10,178 nt of DNA from Chitinophagales bacterium (GTDB lineage Bacteria; Bacteroidota; Bacteroidia; Chitinophagales; UBA10324). The translations under genes and the position numbers were made by a program. Location of the stretch: assembly GCA_013695775.1 (NCBI GenBank), contig JACCZV010000211.1, positions 1-10,178 on the forward strand, written 5' to 3'. Of this stretch, positions 1-7,548 are shown one piece after another (position 1 is the stretch's first letter; each line of letters begins with the position of its first letter). A model generated the notes under the pieces. The model saw only the letters and a program-made list of their open reading frames with translations, made no database searches and was not told the DNA's origin.

Positions 1-1
1 T

Positions 2-868
2 GATTATATTGATACTATTAAACCATTAAGCTTTATCCCCCAGAATGATGATGGGTTAGGATGTTTTACAGGAGTTTATAGTGCCACAGATTCAGGTTAT
101 GTAGCAGGTAATAACAAATATGGTGATCTTGAGAAAGCACAGTTCTACAATTTATCTCAGATGGGATTTGGCACTCCAGCTACAGTCAACAGCGTGATTG
201 TTTTTTTTGGGTTGAAAACGTTAAGTGCTGCTCCCACAGATATTTTTGTTCGGGTATATGATGCAGATTCTTTGGGTGTAAATCCCGGAACTTTACTGGC
301 TACCTCAAATGCTCTGAATTTGACGTCGGTAAATACAGATGGACTAGGTACTGCTTTTACCTTCCCAGCACCAGTCGGTGTTGGCAATTCTTTTTTCGTG
401 AGTGTCGTTTTGCCACAACAAAATGGAGACACCCTTGCTCTATTATCCACCCTTGATGATTGCACTGCTTTCAGTGGCTGGTCATGGGAGCTATGGTCAA
501 ACGGCACCTGGCACACCCTCCTCAATTCATGGATACTCGATATTGACCTTGCAATTTTTCTGGTCATGGATCTACCATTTAATATTGGCATTGAAGAATC
601 AGAAGGTATTGGTTCAACTCTGCTATTTCCGAATCCGAGCTCAGGCTTTGCATTTCTGAAGATTGATTTAATCACTGCTTCGAAGGTGGGTGTTAAAATT
701 TTTGATAATTATGGCAGATTGATAATTTCTGAAAATCAAGGCTTTTTGCAACCGGGTACTCATAAAGTTGATTTAAATTTCTCTGATATGGAAAATGGAG
801 TATACCAGGTAGTTGTTGAAGCAGGGGGCGGGCGGGTCTGCAAGCCAGTTATTATTTGCCACCAATAA
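2..868 (+). CDS. Secreted protein with T9SS type A C-terminal sorting domain (5' end missing)
   Basis: The frame is open from base 2 to the TAA at 866-868, giving 288 visible residues. The real start lies left of the window, and the methionine codon at 161 is internal because coding-like sequence continues upstream of it. The last ~80 residues match the Por_secre_tail/T9SS sorting domain: an FPNPSSG opening, then VGVKIFDNYGRLI, a PGTHKVDL segment, NGVYQVVV, and a basic end CKPVIICHQ. Family knowledge says this domain directs periplasmic proteins through the type IX system to the cell surface and is usually cleaved. The part before it (roughly visible residues 15-190) is rich in beta-strand patterns, including DIFVRVYDADS, a Pro-Gly turn and FFVSVVLPQ, and looks like a beta-sandwich. 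No catalytic motif is visible and the substrate is unknown. Confidence is high for the secretion route and low for any activity. Confidence 0.85.
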   Translation, partial: DYIDTIKPLSFIPQNDDGLGCFTGVYSATDSGYVAGNNKYGDLEKAQFYNLSQMGFGTPATVNSVIVFFGLKTLSAAPTDIFVRVYDADSLGVNPGTLLATSNALNLTSVNTDGLGTAFTFPAPVGVGNSFFVSVVLPQQNGDTLALLSTLDDCTAFSGWSWELWSNGTWHTLLNSWILDIDLAIFLVMDLPFNIGIEESEGIGSTLLFPNPSSGFAFLKIDLITASKVGVKIFDNYGRLIISENQGFLQPGTHKVDLNFSDMENGVYQVVVEAGGGRVCKPVIICHQ

Positions 869-980
869 TTCCATCACATTTTTTGTTGCAAATCATTCAA
901 AAGAGTTGGTTAATTGTTTGATGAATCGATTTTTCTTAGAAATAAAGATTTTATAACTTGCGCTAAATAAAACTAAGACT

Positions 981-2123
981 ATGAGAATACTTCTTACTCT
1001 TTTAATGGTAATATTAATAATAGGCGGAACACAGGCTCAAAACTCTATTGAAGCTGGTAATCATAAAGGTAATATTCCTAAAAATATTCCGAAGCGGACG
1101 CATAATAGCATTAATCGAGGAACTCAATTTTATATTGATTATGATTATGCTGACTTTTTGCTTTGGGGCGATCCTTTGTATGTGGAATTTATTTGGAATT
1201 GCAACATGCGGTATGATAGTGTGGATGGCGGAAATGAAGAGATGGTAGTAGCTTTTAATCAATTATATGACTATAATACTGCTACGACAATTGATAATGA
1301 TGATGTTACTACTATATTTATTGACTCGGTATTTGCAAACATTGGTCATGAAAATAACTCAGGTACAGATGATACCATCATTATGAAAATCATTAAATTA
1401 GATGCCGCTACCGGGTATCCTACCGCTACAGTTATGTGGGCAGATACAACTATAGTAAATTATAATCTATCCCCCACAAACGATTGGTTTGATGCAACCA
1501 CTCTATCTTGGAATCCTCAATTTTTAACCACGGAAGATAGATTCGGAATTCGCGTAGAATATTATGGTTCCAAAATGGATACTTTTGGTATACTAGCGGG
1601 TTTTGCTAATATAGCGCCCTTGGGAACATGTACCGATTATGCTGCAACTTATTCTTCCTTTTTCCCCAATAGTTTTTCTTTATGGAGTGAATATGATTAT
1701 GCAGGATTGCTACCACAATCCGCTGGTGGTGATCTTTATTATGATTGTGATAATAGTGGTGATTTTGATCCTTCAAGTGATGGTGTAAATTATATCCAAA
1801 ACATTAACTTCTGGGCACTTGTAGATGTAGAAACTTTCACTGGAATAAATGATCCCTCAACTTCAATAAAGAATGTTTCCTTAACACCGAATCCCGCAAT
1901 GAACCATTCACAATTAGCTTTTACCTTAGAGGATAAAGAGGATGTAAAAATTAATTTATATGATTTGAGTGGCCGTCTTTTGAAAGAATTCGGAGAGAAT
2001 CATATGTCAAAGGGAAATCATAAACAAGCAATCGATGTGACTGAAATTAGCTCAGGTGTATACATTCTTTCATTAAAAGCAGGTGCGAATCAGATCAATA
2101 GTAAGCTTGTAATTACTAGATAA
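981..2123 (+). CDS. Secreted protein with signal peptide and T9SS type A sorting domain, function unknown
   Basis: This is a complete 380-residue protein. The ATG at 981 is followed directly by a classic Sec signal peptide: Arg2, then the hydrophobic run LLTLLMVILIIGG, then TQA|Q with likely cleavage after Ala19. That supports this start even though no Shine-Dalgarno is present, which is normal in Bacteroidota. Residues ~298-380 are the T9SS sorting domain: SLTPNP, VKINLYDLSGRLL, KGNHKQAIDV, SSGVYILSLKAG, and a basic tail KLVITR. The middle (~35-290) is rich in Tyr, Asp, Asn and Trp with alternating hydrophobic residues, suggesting a surface beta-sandwich; residues ~252-264 carry a D/N/S-rich stretch (DCDNSGDFDPSSD) that could bind calcium. 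I recognise no enzyme motif. It sits 112 bases after another T9SS cargo gene and is followed by a strong terminator, so the two may share a transcript or be independently regulated surface proteins. Confidence 0.9.
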   Translation: MRILLTLLMVILIIGGTQAQNSIEAGNHKGNIPKNIPKRTHNSINRGTQFYIDYDYADFLLWGDPLYVEFIWNCNMRYDSVDGGNEEMVVAFNQLYDYNTATTIDNDDVTTIFIDSVFANIGHENNSGTDDTIIMKIIKLDAATGYPTATVMWADTTIVNYNLSPTNDWFDATTLSWNPQFLTTEDRFGIRVEYYGSKMDTFGILAGFANIAPLGTCTDYAATYSSFFPNSFSLWSEYDYAGLLPQSAGGDLYYDCDNSGDFDPSSDGVNYIQNINFWALVDVETFTGINDPSTSIKNVSLTPNPAMNHSQLAFTLEDKEDVKINLYDLSGRLLKEFGENHMSKGNHKQAIDVTEISSGVYILSLKAGANQINSKLVITR

Positions 2124-2141
2124 TACTAAATTTATAATATT

Positions 2142-2178
2142 AAAAGTTTGCCATCAGGGACGAGGGCGAACTTTTTTT
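2142..2178 (+). terminator. Rho-independent terminator after the T9SS cargo gene
   Basis: The left arm AAAAGTTTGCC (2142-2152) pairs with the right arm GGCGAACTTTT (2165-2175) over 11 base pairs with one G-U wobble. The loop is 12 bases, and a run of seven T occupies 2172-2178. It lies 18 bases after the stop at 2123 and before the promoter box of miaB, so it separates the two transcription units. Confidence 0.82.
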
Positions 2179-2289
2179 AAGTCATACATATAGAATCGAA
2201 TTGTACAAGATTCGCCTCCTTGCCCAACATTGACTTTAGTATTACCCCTTACACTCTTCCCATATCCAAAGTTTAAAGAAGCAAAATGC

Positions 2290-2297
2290 TATCTTTG
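2290..2297 (+). promoter_or_regulatory. Candidate Bacteroidota -7 promoter box upstream of miaB
   Basis: TATCTTTG is an exact match to the TAnnTTTG -7 element used by the primary sigma factor of Bacteroidota. It ends 24 bases before the miaB ATG at 2322, which would leave a leader of roughly 20 bases. A clear TTG/TTTG -33 element at the usual distance is not visible; the nearest T-rich stretch (2272-2274) is spaced too short. The position between a terminator and a gene supports it. The 8-base match alone is weak evidence. Confidence 0.5.
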
Positions 2298-2321
2298 AGC
2301 CCTTGATTATTTCAATAAGAA

Positions 2322-3749
2322 ATGCATTTTAATTTTGACATTCTTCCTAAAGTTCACGATGAGGCCAGGCAAGGTGAAGTGTATGCAATAGATAAGCAAC
2401 CCTTTGAGCAATCCAAAAGTAGACAGCGCACTTTTTATATTGAGAGCTATGGGTGCGCAATGAATTTCAGCGATTCGGAGATCATCGCTTCTATTATGCG
2501 AAAAGAAGGGTTTGCTGCTACCCCGGATTTCCTTGATGCCGACCTCGTAATGATCAACACCTGTTCTATCCGCGAGAATGCAGAGCAACGCGTTCGTCAG
2601 CGATTGAGAGAATTTAAAAAAGTAAAAAAAAGAAATCCGGAAGCTCTAATAGCCGTATTAGGCTGCATGGCTGAAAGGCTAAAATCTAGGTTTTTAGAGG
2701 AGGAGAAAATAGTGGATATTGTTGTGGGGCCTGATGCATATCGGGATCTTCCAGTATTGGTTGCCCGTGCTGATCAGGGACAGAAGGCTGTCAATGTATT
2801 GTTGTCGCGCGAAGAAACATATGCCGACATCAGCCCGGTCAGACTTAACGGCAACGGCGTCAGTGCGTTCATCTCCATTATGAGGGGCTGCAATAATATG
2901 TGCTCATTCTGTGTGGTGCCATTTACGCGGGGTAGAGAGCGCAGCCGCAATCCAGAATCTATTATTAACGAAGCTGCAAAGCTCTTCGAAGATGGATACC
3001 GCGAAATAACACTGCTTGGTCAAAATGTCGATTCTTACTCTCATCATAATGCACAGACCGGCTCACAGGTAAATTTTGCTCAACTGCTTGCTGGAGTCGC
3101 GAAAGTTGACCCGTTACTTCGCATCCGATTCTCCACCTCTCATCCTAAAGACATTACGGATGATGTATTGTTTACCATTGCGGAACATAAGAACATTTGC
3201 AAAAATATTCATCTACCTGTGCAGTCTGGCAGTACTAATGTATTGAAAAGAATGAATCGAACTTATAGTCGCGAATGGTACTTAAATAAGATTGATTCCA
3301 TAAGAAGGATCATCCCGAATTGTGGAATATCAACAGACATTATAACAGGATTTTGTGGTGAAACGGAGTCAGAGCATAAGGAAACTCTTAGCATCATGGA
3401 TTATGTAAAATATGATTTTGCCTTCATGTTCATGTATTCTGAACGGCCCGGAACGCTCGCAGCAAAAAAATTTGAGGACGATGTTCCCACATCAGTTAAA
3501 AGCAGGAGGCTTGCAGAGATAGTGGCGGCACAAAGCAACCATCAATTGACTAACAACACAAAGGAGATTGCAAATGAATACGAGGTGCTGTCAGAGGGCT
3601 TTTCAAAGAAATCAGATCAGCATCTCTTTGGGCGAACTTCGCATAATAAAGTCGTTATTTTTCCAAAAAAACATTTCAATAAAGGGGATTATGTAAAAGC
3701 GAAGGTGGTAGGGTTTACCTCTGCCACTTTAATGGGCGAAGTTATTTAA
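2322..3749 (+). CDS. miaB: tRNA-2-methylthio-N6-dimethylallyladenosine synthase MiaB
   Basis: MiaB is a radical-SAM methylthiotransferase that converts i6A37 to ms2i6A37 in tRNAs reading UNN codons. It uses two [4Fe-4S] clusters and S-adenosylmethionine in the cytosol. The N-terminal UPF0004 domain shows all three cluster cysteines in context: YIESYGCAMNFSDSE (Cys45), INTCSIRENAEQRVR (Cys81) and LGCMAERL (Cys115). The radical-SAM motif is RGCNNMCSFCVVPFTRGRERSR (Cys190, Cys194, Cys197), followed by LLGQNVDSY, RFSTSHP and HLPVQSGS, all typical of the family. Residues ~412-475 form the TRAM RNA-binding domain. The length of 475 residues is normal and all catalytic residues are intact. The chosen ATG leaves ~37 residues before the first domain, as in Bacteroidota homologues. 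It is the first gene of the cluster leading to the sigma-54 activator, 91 bases downstream. The GFCGETESEHKET stretch after the radical-SAM core is also typical. The paralogues MtaB and RimO are less likely because of the CAMNFSDSE and VPFTRGRERSR signatures. Confidence 0.97.
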   Translation: MHFNFDILPKVHDEARQGEVYAIDKQPFEQSKSRQRTFYIESYGCAMNFSDSEIIASIMRKEGFAATPDFLDADLVMINTCSIRENAEQRVRQRLREFKKVKKRNPEALIAVLGCMAERLKSRFLEEEKIVDIVVGPDAYRDLPVLVARADQGQKAVNVLLSREETYADISPVRLNGNGVSAFISIMRGCNNMCSFCVVPFTRGRERSRNPESIINEAAKLFEDGYREITLLGQNVDSYSHHNAQTGSQVNFAQLLAGVAKVDPLLRIRFSTSHPKDITDDVLFTIAEHKNICKNIHLPVQSGSTNVLKRMNRTYSREWYLNKIDSIRRIIPNCGISTDIITGFCGETESEHKETLSIMDYVKYDFAFMFMYSERPGTLAAKKFEDDVPTSVKSRRLAEIVAAQSNHQLTNNTKEIANEYEVLSEGFSKKSDQHLFGRTSHNKVVIFPKKHFNKGDYVKAKVVGFTSATLMGEVI

Positions 3750-3840
3750 AGTTAAGCTTCGTTGATATGATCCAGAAAGCTCAACTCCCCCTTAATTTAG
3801 CCGAGCCATTAAGTTTTATAATTTAATCTGAATTATAGGG

Positions 3841-5037
3841 GTGGAATTACAATCAGTAAAACAGCGGTTTGGCATAATTGGCAATTCCCCCGGACTCAAC
3901 CATGCCCTTTCTATTGCCATACAGGTAGCACCAACGGATCTCAGCACTTTAATTACCGGAGAGAGTGGTGTAGGGAAAGAAGTTTTTTCGCACATCATTC
4001 ATGGGCTTAGCCCACGCAAGCACAACCCCTTCATTGCCGTCAACTGTGGAGCCATTCCCGAAGGAACCATTGACTCTGAACTGTTCGGTCATGAAAAGGG
4101 ATCTTTTACTGGCGCGCATGAAAGCAGAAAAGGATATTTTGAAACAGTAAACGGAGGTACTATTTTTCTTGATGAGATAGGGGAGCTGCCGCTTGGTACC
4201 CAGGCAAGATTGCTCCGTGTGTTAGAGGCACAGGAATTCATTCGTGTAGGCTCATCAAAGGTTCAGAAAACCGATGTGCGTGTAATAGCTGCAACCAATG
4301 TGAACCTGCTGGAAAGGGTGCAGGTAGGCCGCTTTCGCGAGGATGTATATTATCGGTTAAGTACGGTTCCAATAACGGTTCCCCCCTTACGAGAGCGCAA
4401 AGACGACATTCCCGTGCTCTTCCGAAAATTTTGTATAGACTTTGCCGAAAAATATAAACGTTTGCCAATTCAGTTAGATGAAGAAGCACGGAATCTGCTT
4501 GCCCTTTATACGTGGCCGGGTAATGTACGCGAACTTAAAAACATTGCCGAACAAGTGTCGGTTCTTACGCGCGAAAAGCTTGTGACGGCGGCGGAGTTTC
4601 AGGAATTCATTCCAAATGGTCAGCAAAGCAGCCTTCCTATGCTTACCGCCGGACACAACCATACAGCAGAATTTTCAGAGCGGGAACTGTTATACAAAGT
4701 ATTGTTCGACATGCGTAATGACATTAATGACCTTAAAAAGGTGGTTTACGGACTGGTGCCTGTTGAAGACCAGGAGCGAACTGATACGAGGCACGGGCTT
4801 GCTGATCATTATAGCGAAATGAAGCCCCGCGGATCTGATCAGCCGATGGTAATTGATTCGAAAAAAGTATCCCCCATTGTAATAGAGGAGTCACTATCGT
4901 TGATGGATAATGAAAAAGAGATGATTCAGCGTGCCTTAAAAAAACACAGGGGTAAAAGGAAAGATGCTGCCAGAGATTTGGGAATTTCCGAAAGAACACT
5001 TTACCGGAAGATTAAGGAGTATAAGATCGTGGAGTAG
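3841..5037 (+). CDS. Sigma-54-dependent transcriptional activator without sensory domain (AAA+ plus Fis-type HTH)
   Basis: This is a bacterial enhancer-binding protein: an AAA+ ATPase that remodels sigma-54 RNA polymerase at -24/-12 promoters. Visible motifs in the 398 residues are Walker A GESGVGKE (40-47), the sigma-54-contact loop GSFTGA (87-92, a variant of GAFTGA), Walker B TIFLDE (107-112), sensor I VRVIAATN, arginine-finger region RFREDVYYRL (164-173) and sensor II WPGNVREL (225-232). A Fis-like helix-turn-helix lies at ~359-395 (KDAARDLGISERTLYRKIKEY). There is no receiver, GAF or PAS domain: the AAA+ core starts within ~10 residues of the N-terminus. A poorly conserved linker of ~100 residues (257-357) includes a probable coiled helix, ELLYKVLFDMRNDINDLKKVV. 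The start is GTG at 3841; an in-frame stop at 3829 and no upstream ATG make it the best choice, and the protein then begins like recognised homologues (QSVKQRFGIIGNSP). It lies 128 bases before the preferred lptE start. Target promoters and input signal are unknown. Confidence 0.93.
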   Translation: MELQSVKQRFGIIGNSPGLNHALSIAIQVAPTDLSTLITGESGVGKEVFSHIIHGLSPRKHNPFIAVNCGAIPEGTIDSELFGHEKGSFTGAHESRKGYFETVNGGTIFLDEIGELPLGTQARLLRVLEAQEFIRVGSSKVQKTDVRVIAATNVNLLERVQVGRFREDVYYRLSTVPITVPPLRERKDDIPVLFRKFCIDFAEKYKRLPIQLDEEARNLLALYTWPGNVRELKNIAEQVSVLTREKLVTAAEFQEFIPNGQQSSLPMLTAGHNHTAEFSERELLYKVLFDMRNDINDLKKVVYGLVPVEDQERTDTRHGLADHYSEMKPRGSDQPMVIDSKKVSPIVIEESLSLMDNEKEMIQRALKKHRGKRKDAARDLGISERTLYRKIKEYKIVE

Positions 5038-5165
5038 GAGAGCTTGCAGAAAAATGATTGTTGCTTTAAAAGTTTTATTATCGAATAAGGAAGTTAAAAT
5101 TTCAAGTTTATAGCGTGGTAATCATTTTCACCGTGGATCGCTTGTCGTTACTTTATAAATTTTAT

Positions 5166-5660
5166 GTGAAATATCTTTTCATAATATTGACATGTTCAAC
5201 CTTCCAGAGCTGCGGTATATACTCATTTACAGGGGCATCAATAGATCCTAACGTGAAGACATATACCATTCACACCATCTCAAACCAGGCTCCCATCGTT
5301 GTTCCCTCGTTAAGCAACACTCTTACTGAATCTTTGCGGCAGGAATTAAATACGAATACCAATCTTAATCAACTGGAAAATAGCGGTGATCTTGAATTTG
5401 CTGGTACCATTACAAATTACCAGGTAACACCCGTAGCCCCGCAGGCGAACGAGATATCCGCTGTCAATCGCCTCAGCATCACATTAAATGTCGAGTTCAT
5501 TAATCATCAGAACGAGAAGCAATCATGGACAAGCGCCTTCACCAGATATGCAGATTATAGCAGCGGAATAGACCTGTCGACAGTGCAGGAACAGTTACTA
5601 AAGGAGATCAGTGACCAATTGGTAGAGGATATTTTTAATAAAGCAGTCGTAAATTGGTGA
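5166..5660 (+). CDS. lptE: LptE-like outer-membrane lipoprotein for LPS assembly
   Basis: LptE plugs and stabilises the LptD barrel, which inserts lipopolysaccharide into the outer leaflet. After the acylated cysteine the protein reads CGIYSFTGASI, the hallmark opening of Bacteroidota LptE-family proteins. It continues with LSNTLTESLRQEL, GDLEFAGTITNYQVTPVAP, NRLSITLNVEF and an EQLLKEISDQLVEDIFNKAVVNW-type end. I chose GTG at 5166, which gives a compact lipoprotein signal (M-K-Y-LFIILTCSTFQS|C, cysteine at position 16). The frame is open further upstream to GTG codons at 5115 and 5133; the longest version puts the cysteine at residue 33, long for a lipobox. The lipobox itself (FQSC) is degenerate at -3 and -2. 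No Shine-Dalgarno helps decide. The stop overlaps nothing but lies one base before the next ATG, indicating a tight operon with the 484-residue gene and secG. Confidence is high for the family and moderate for the start. Confidence 0.88.
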   Translation: MKYLFIILTCSTFQSCGIYSFTGASIDPNVKTYTIHTISNQAPIVVPSLSNTLTESLRQELNTNTNLNQLENSGDLEFAGTITNYQVTPVAPQANEISAVNRLSITLNVEFINHQNEKQSWTSAFTRYADYSSGIDLSTVQEQLLKEISDQLVEDIFNKAVVNW

Positions 5661-5661
5661 A

Positions 5662-7116
5662 ATGAATCCCAGTGATCTTAATCATCTTTTAAAATATCCT
5701 GATGCATTGCAATCCGCAGATGCTTCCGCTTTAGAAGAGCTGGTACGTGAGTATCCCTATTTTCAAACTGCATATTTGCTCCTTGCAAAACGAGCTAAGT
5801 TGAAAGATGATCCCTCCTTTAACAAAAGCCTGAGCTTAGCAGCAATCTATGCCACTGACCGCACAAAATTGTATGAGCTGATTAACCGGCCTGTAGTACA
5901 GGAGCTTTCTCCTGCTAAGAATGTTCGCGAAACTAAAATAGATACTAAAGATTCCACAAATGAGGAGGAACAGAATGGGCTATTGCAATCCATTCCAGAT
6001 AAGAAAAAACAATTTCTTTCTACCGAAGAAAAGAGAGAATCTTCTGCTCTTCAAAATGACGAAGCTCATCGCATATTAATGGAGGAATTAAAAAGCTCAG
6101 GGTCAGAATTCGCACCAATAACGATGGACCTGACGGAAAATGCAGCGGATGACCAGGAAACTTTTACCGCTGATAGTGAAATGATTCAAAGGCTTGAGCA
6201 GGAAGCGGGGGAGCAGGAGCAGTATCTCCTTTATGAAGATTTTTTGCTTTTAAATGAAACTGGCGGGGGCGGATCAGAATACCTTCCATTGAATGACGCT
6301 CTTTCTGAAGAATCAGTGAACTCTTTCGTGGAGGAATATGATGCTGAAATGCAATCGAATGTGGTGATAGAGGAGGAGTTTATATTTCGCGATCTTGACT
6401 CCGAATTAAAGGAGAAGAAAGTGGTAGATCCCTCTTCGGAGCATCCATTACTCCTGAATGAACGGCTGGCAGCTGATCAGTTTCAACCTGTTCCTGAACT
6501 CGAATCAAAGACCTTTGATCATGAATCCGAGTTTCAAAACGAGTGGGGTAATAATTCAGCCGATCTATCGCTGCAAGACACTCTTTCGGAGCTTCCACCG
6601 GAGAATGAAGCCTTTTTAAAGGTAGATTCAGCGTCAACACATACTGATTTTAGGATTAATGAAAAGGTAGATACCCCGGGTAAATTCCTGCCGGGAAAAT
6701 CCTATTCATTCATTGAATGGCTTCAATTTTTTAAGCCAGAAAGCCAGGATAAAAAAGAAAGTAAAATACCACAATCGGATTCTGAAACTTTAGAACCAGA
6801 AAAAGAATCTCCGGAGATTAATCCAGAAGCTGTTACTTCTGGGTTATCGGCAGAATTGGAGACCATTGACAAAATAATATCTACCCTGCAATCTGAAGAT
6901 AAAGTAAAGCCGGAACTGCATCTTGCTCCTGCCGATCTGGCTCAGAAAAGTCTTGAGCTGGATGACGAAATAGCTTCGGAAACACTTGCTGAAATTTACG
7001 AAAACCAGGGATTGTATAATAAAGCCATAAGAATGTATGTCCGGTTAAGCTTGAAGTTTCCGGAAAAAAGCCTTTTCTTTGCCGCCCGCATCAGAGAGTT
7101 AAAAAGTAAAAAATAA
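5662..7116 (+). CDS. Acidic cytosolic protein with helical N-terminus and TPR-like C-terminus, function unknown
   Basis: This 484-residue protein has no signal peptide and no membrane segment. Residues ~1-75 form a helical, TPR-like block (HLLKYPDALQSADASALEELV, then YPYFQTAYLLLAKRAKL, LSLAAIYATDRTKLYELI). Residues ~80-340 are strongly acidic, Glu/Ser/Asp-rich and low in order, with a GGGGS run at 201-205. A short hydrophobic motif SFIEWLQFF stands out at 349-357, and residues ~436-472 make a single TPR (ETLAEIYENQGLYNKAIRMYVRL, then KFPEKS). I recall proteins of this shape, with variable middles but the same ends and an EWL motif, beside secG in other Bacteroidota; that is memory, not a search. 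It starts one base after the lptE stop and ends one base before the secG ATG, so expression is probably coupled to both. A scaffolding or adaptor role in envelope biogenesis is possible, but nothing in the sequence proves it. Confidence 0.85.
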   Translation: MNPSDLNHLLKYPDALQSADASALEELVREYPYFQTAYLLLAKRAKLKDDPSFNKSLSLAAIYATDRTKLYELINRPVVQELSPAKNVRETKIDTKDSTNEEEQNGLLQSIPDKKKQFLSTEEKRESSALQNDEAHRILMEELKSSGSEFAPITMDLTENAADDQETFTADSEMIQRLEQEAGEQEQYLLYEDFLLLNETGGGGSEYLPLNDALSEESVNSFVEEYDAEMQSNVVIEEEFIFRDLDSELKEKKVVDPSSEHPLLLNERLAADQFQPVPELESKTFDHESEFQNEWGNNSADLSLQDTLSELPPENEAFLKVDSASTHTDFRINEKVDTPGKFLPGKSYSFIEWLQFFKPESQDKKESKIPQSDSETLEPEKESPEINPEAVTSGLSAELETIDKIISTLQSEDKVKPELHLAPADLAQKSLELDDEIASETLAEIYENQGLYNKAIRMYVRLSLKFPEKSLFFAARIRELKSKK

Positions 7117-7117
7117 T

Positions 7118-7465
7118 ATGTATTCTTTTATTACCATTCTTATCATTATCGCCTGCGTGCTACTTATGCTCGTTGTGCTGATTCAGAACCCCAAAGGTGG
7201 TGGGCTAAGCTCTACCTTCGGTGGCATCTCCAATCAGATACTCGGCGTTAAACGTACTACTGATTTTCTTGAAAAGGCAACCTGGACACTGATTGTTGCT
7301 ATTGCTGTGCTAAGCATTTCTACTTTTTTATTCTCTGGAAGTTCCACGACACCTATTGGTCCCAAATCAGAATTGGAAGATGTAGATCTTGGTGGTGCCC
7401 CAGCAGCACCATTGATACCGCCCGGCCCTGCCACGGCACCGGATACTTCTGGAATTGCCCGATAA
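7118..7465 (+). CDS. secG: Preprotein translocase subunit SecG
   Basis: SecG is the small, non-essential subunit of the SecYEG channel and eases SecA-driven export across the inner membrane. The 115 residues show the family plan: membrane helix 1 at ~4-22 (FITILIIIACVLLMLVVLI), the conserved cytoplasmic loop QNPKGGGLSSTFGG (23-36) with the GVKRTTDFLEKAT continuation (43-55), and helix 2 at ~56-73 (WTLIVAIAVLSISTFLF). The tail after residue 74 is rich in Pro, Ala, Ser and Gly and looks disordered, ending APDTSGIAR. ATG lies one base after the preceding stop, so translation is probably coupled to the upstream gene. It is the last plus-strand gene of the cluster. No convincing terminator hairpin is visible in the 83 bases before the convergent gene. 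Confidence 0.96.
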   Translation: MYSFITILIIIACVLLMLVVLIQNPKGGGLSSTFGGISNQILGVKRTTDFLEKATWTLIVAIAVLSISTFLFSGSSTTPIGPKSELEDVDLGGAPAAPLIPPGPATAPDTSGIAR

Positions 7466-7548
7466 TTTTAGATATTAAAACACTTACAGCTCTATTTCTT
7501 TGCGCAAAATTCTATAAAAGAATATCAACCATTATGTGTTATCGTCCA

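Noticed and set aside
157..675. Minus-strand 172-codon frame opposite the first T9SS gene
   Set aside because: It is antisense to a gene with a recognisable sorting domain; its translation is low-complexity basic/Ser-rich with no motif.
2197..2214. Small hairpin CGAAT/ATTCG around TTGTACAA between the terminator and the miaB promoter
   Set aside because: The stem is only five pairs, with no T tract and no link to a gene start; likely chance.
2330..2337. Second exact TAnnTTTG box (TAATTTTG) just inside miaB
   Set aside because: It would start transcription after the miaB ATG, and the next in-frame ATG would remove the first cluster cysteine (Cys45).
3791..3813. Inverted repeat CTTAAT/ATTAAG followed by TTTT after miaB
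   Set aside because: The 6-base, AT-only-core stem with an 11-base loop is too weak to call a terminator.
3870..3889. TTGGCATAATTGGCA stretch resembling a sigma-54 -24/-12 site
   Set aside because: GG-to-GC spacing is eight bases rather than ten, and it lies inside the activator's coding sequence in a conserved protein segment.
7499..7508. Palindrome TTTGCGCAAA between secG and the convergent gene
   Set aside because: A ten-base palindrome without T tract or repeat; expected by chance, and not a terminator.
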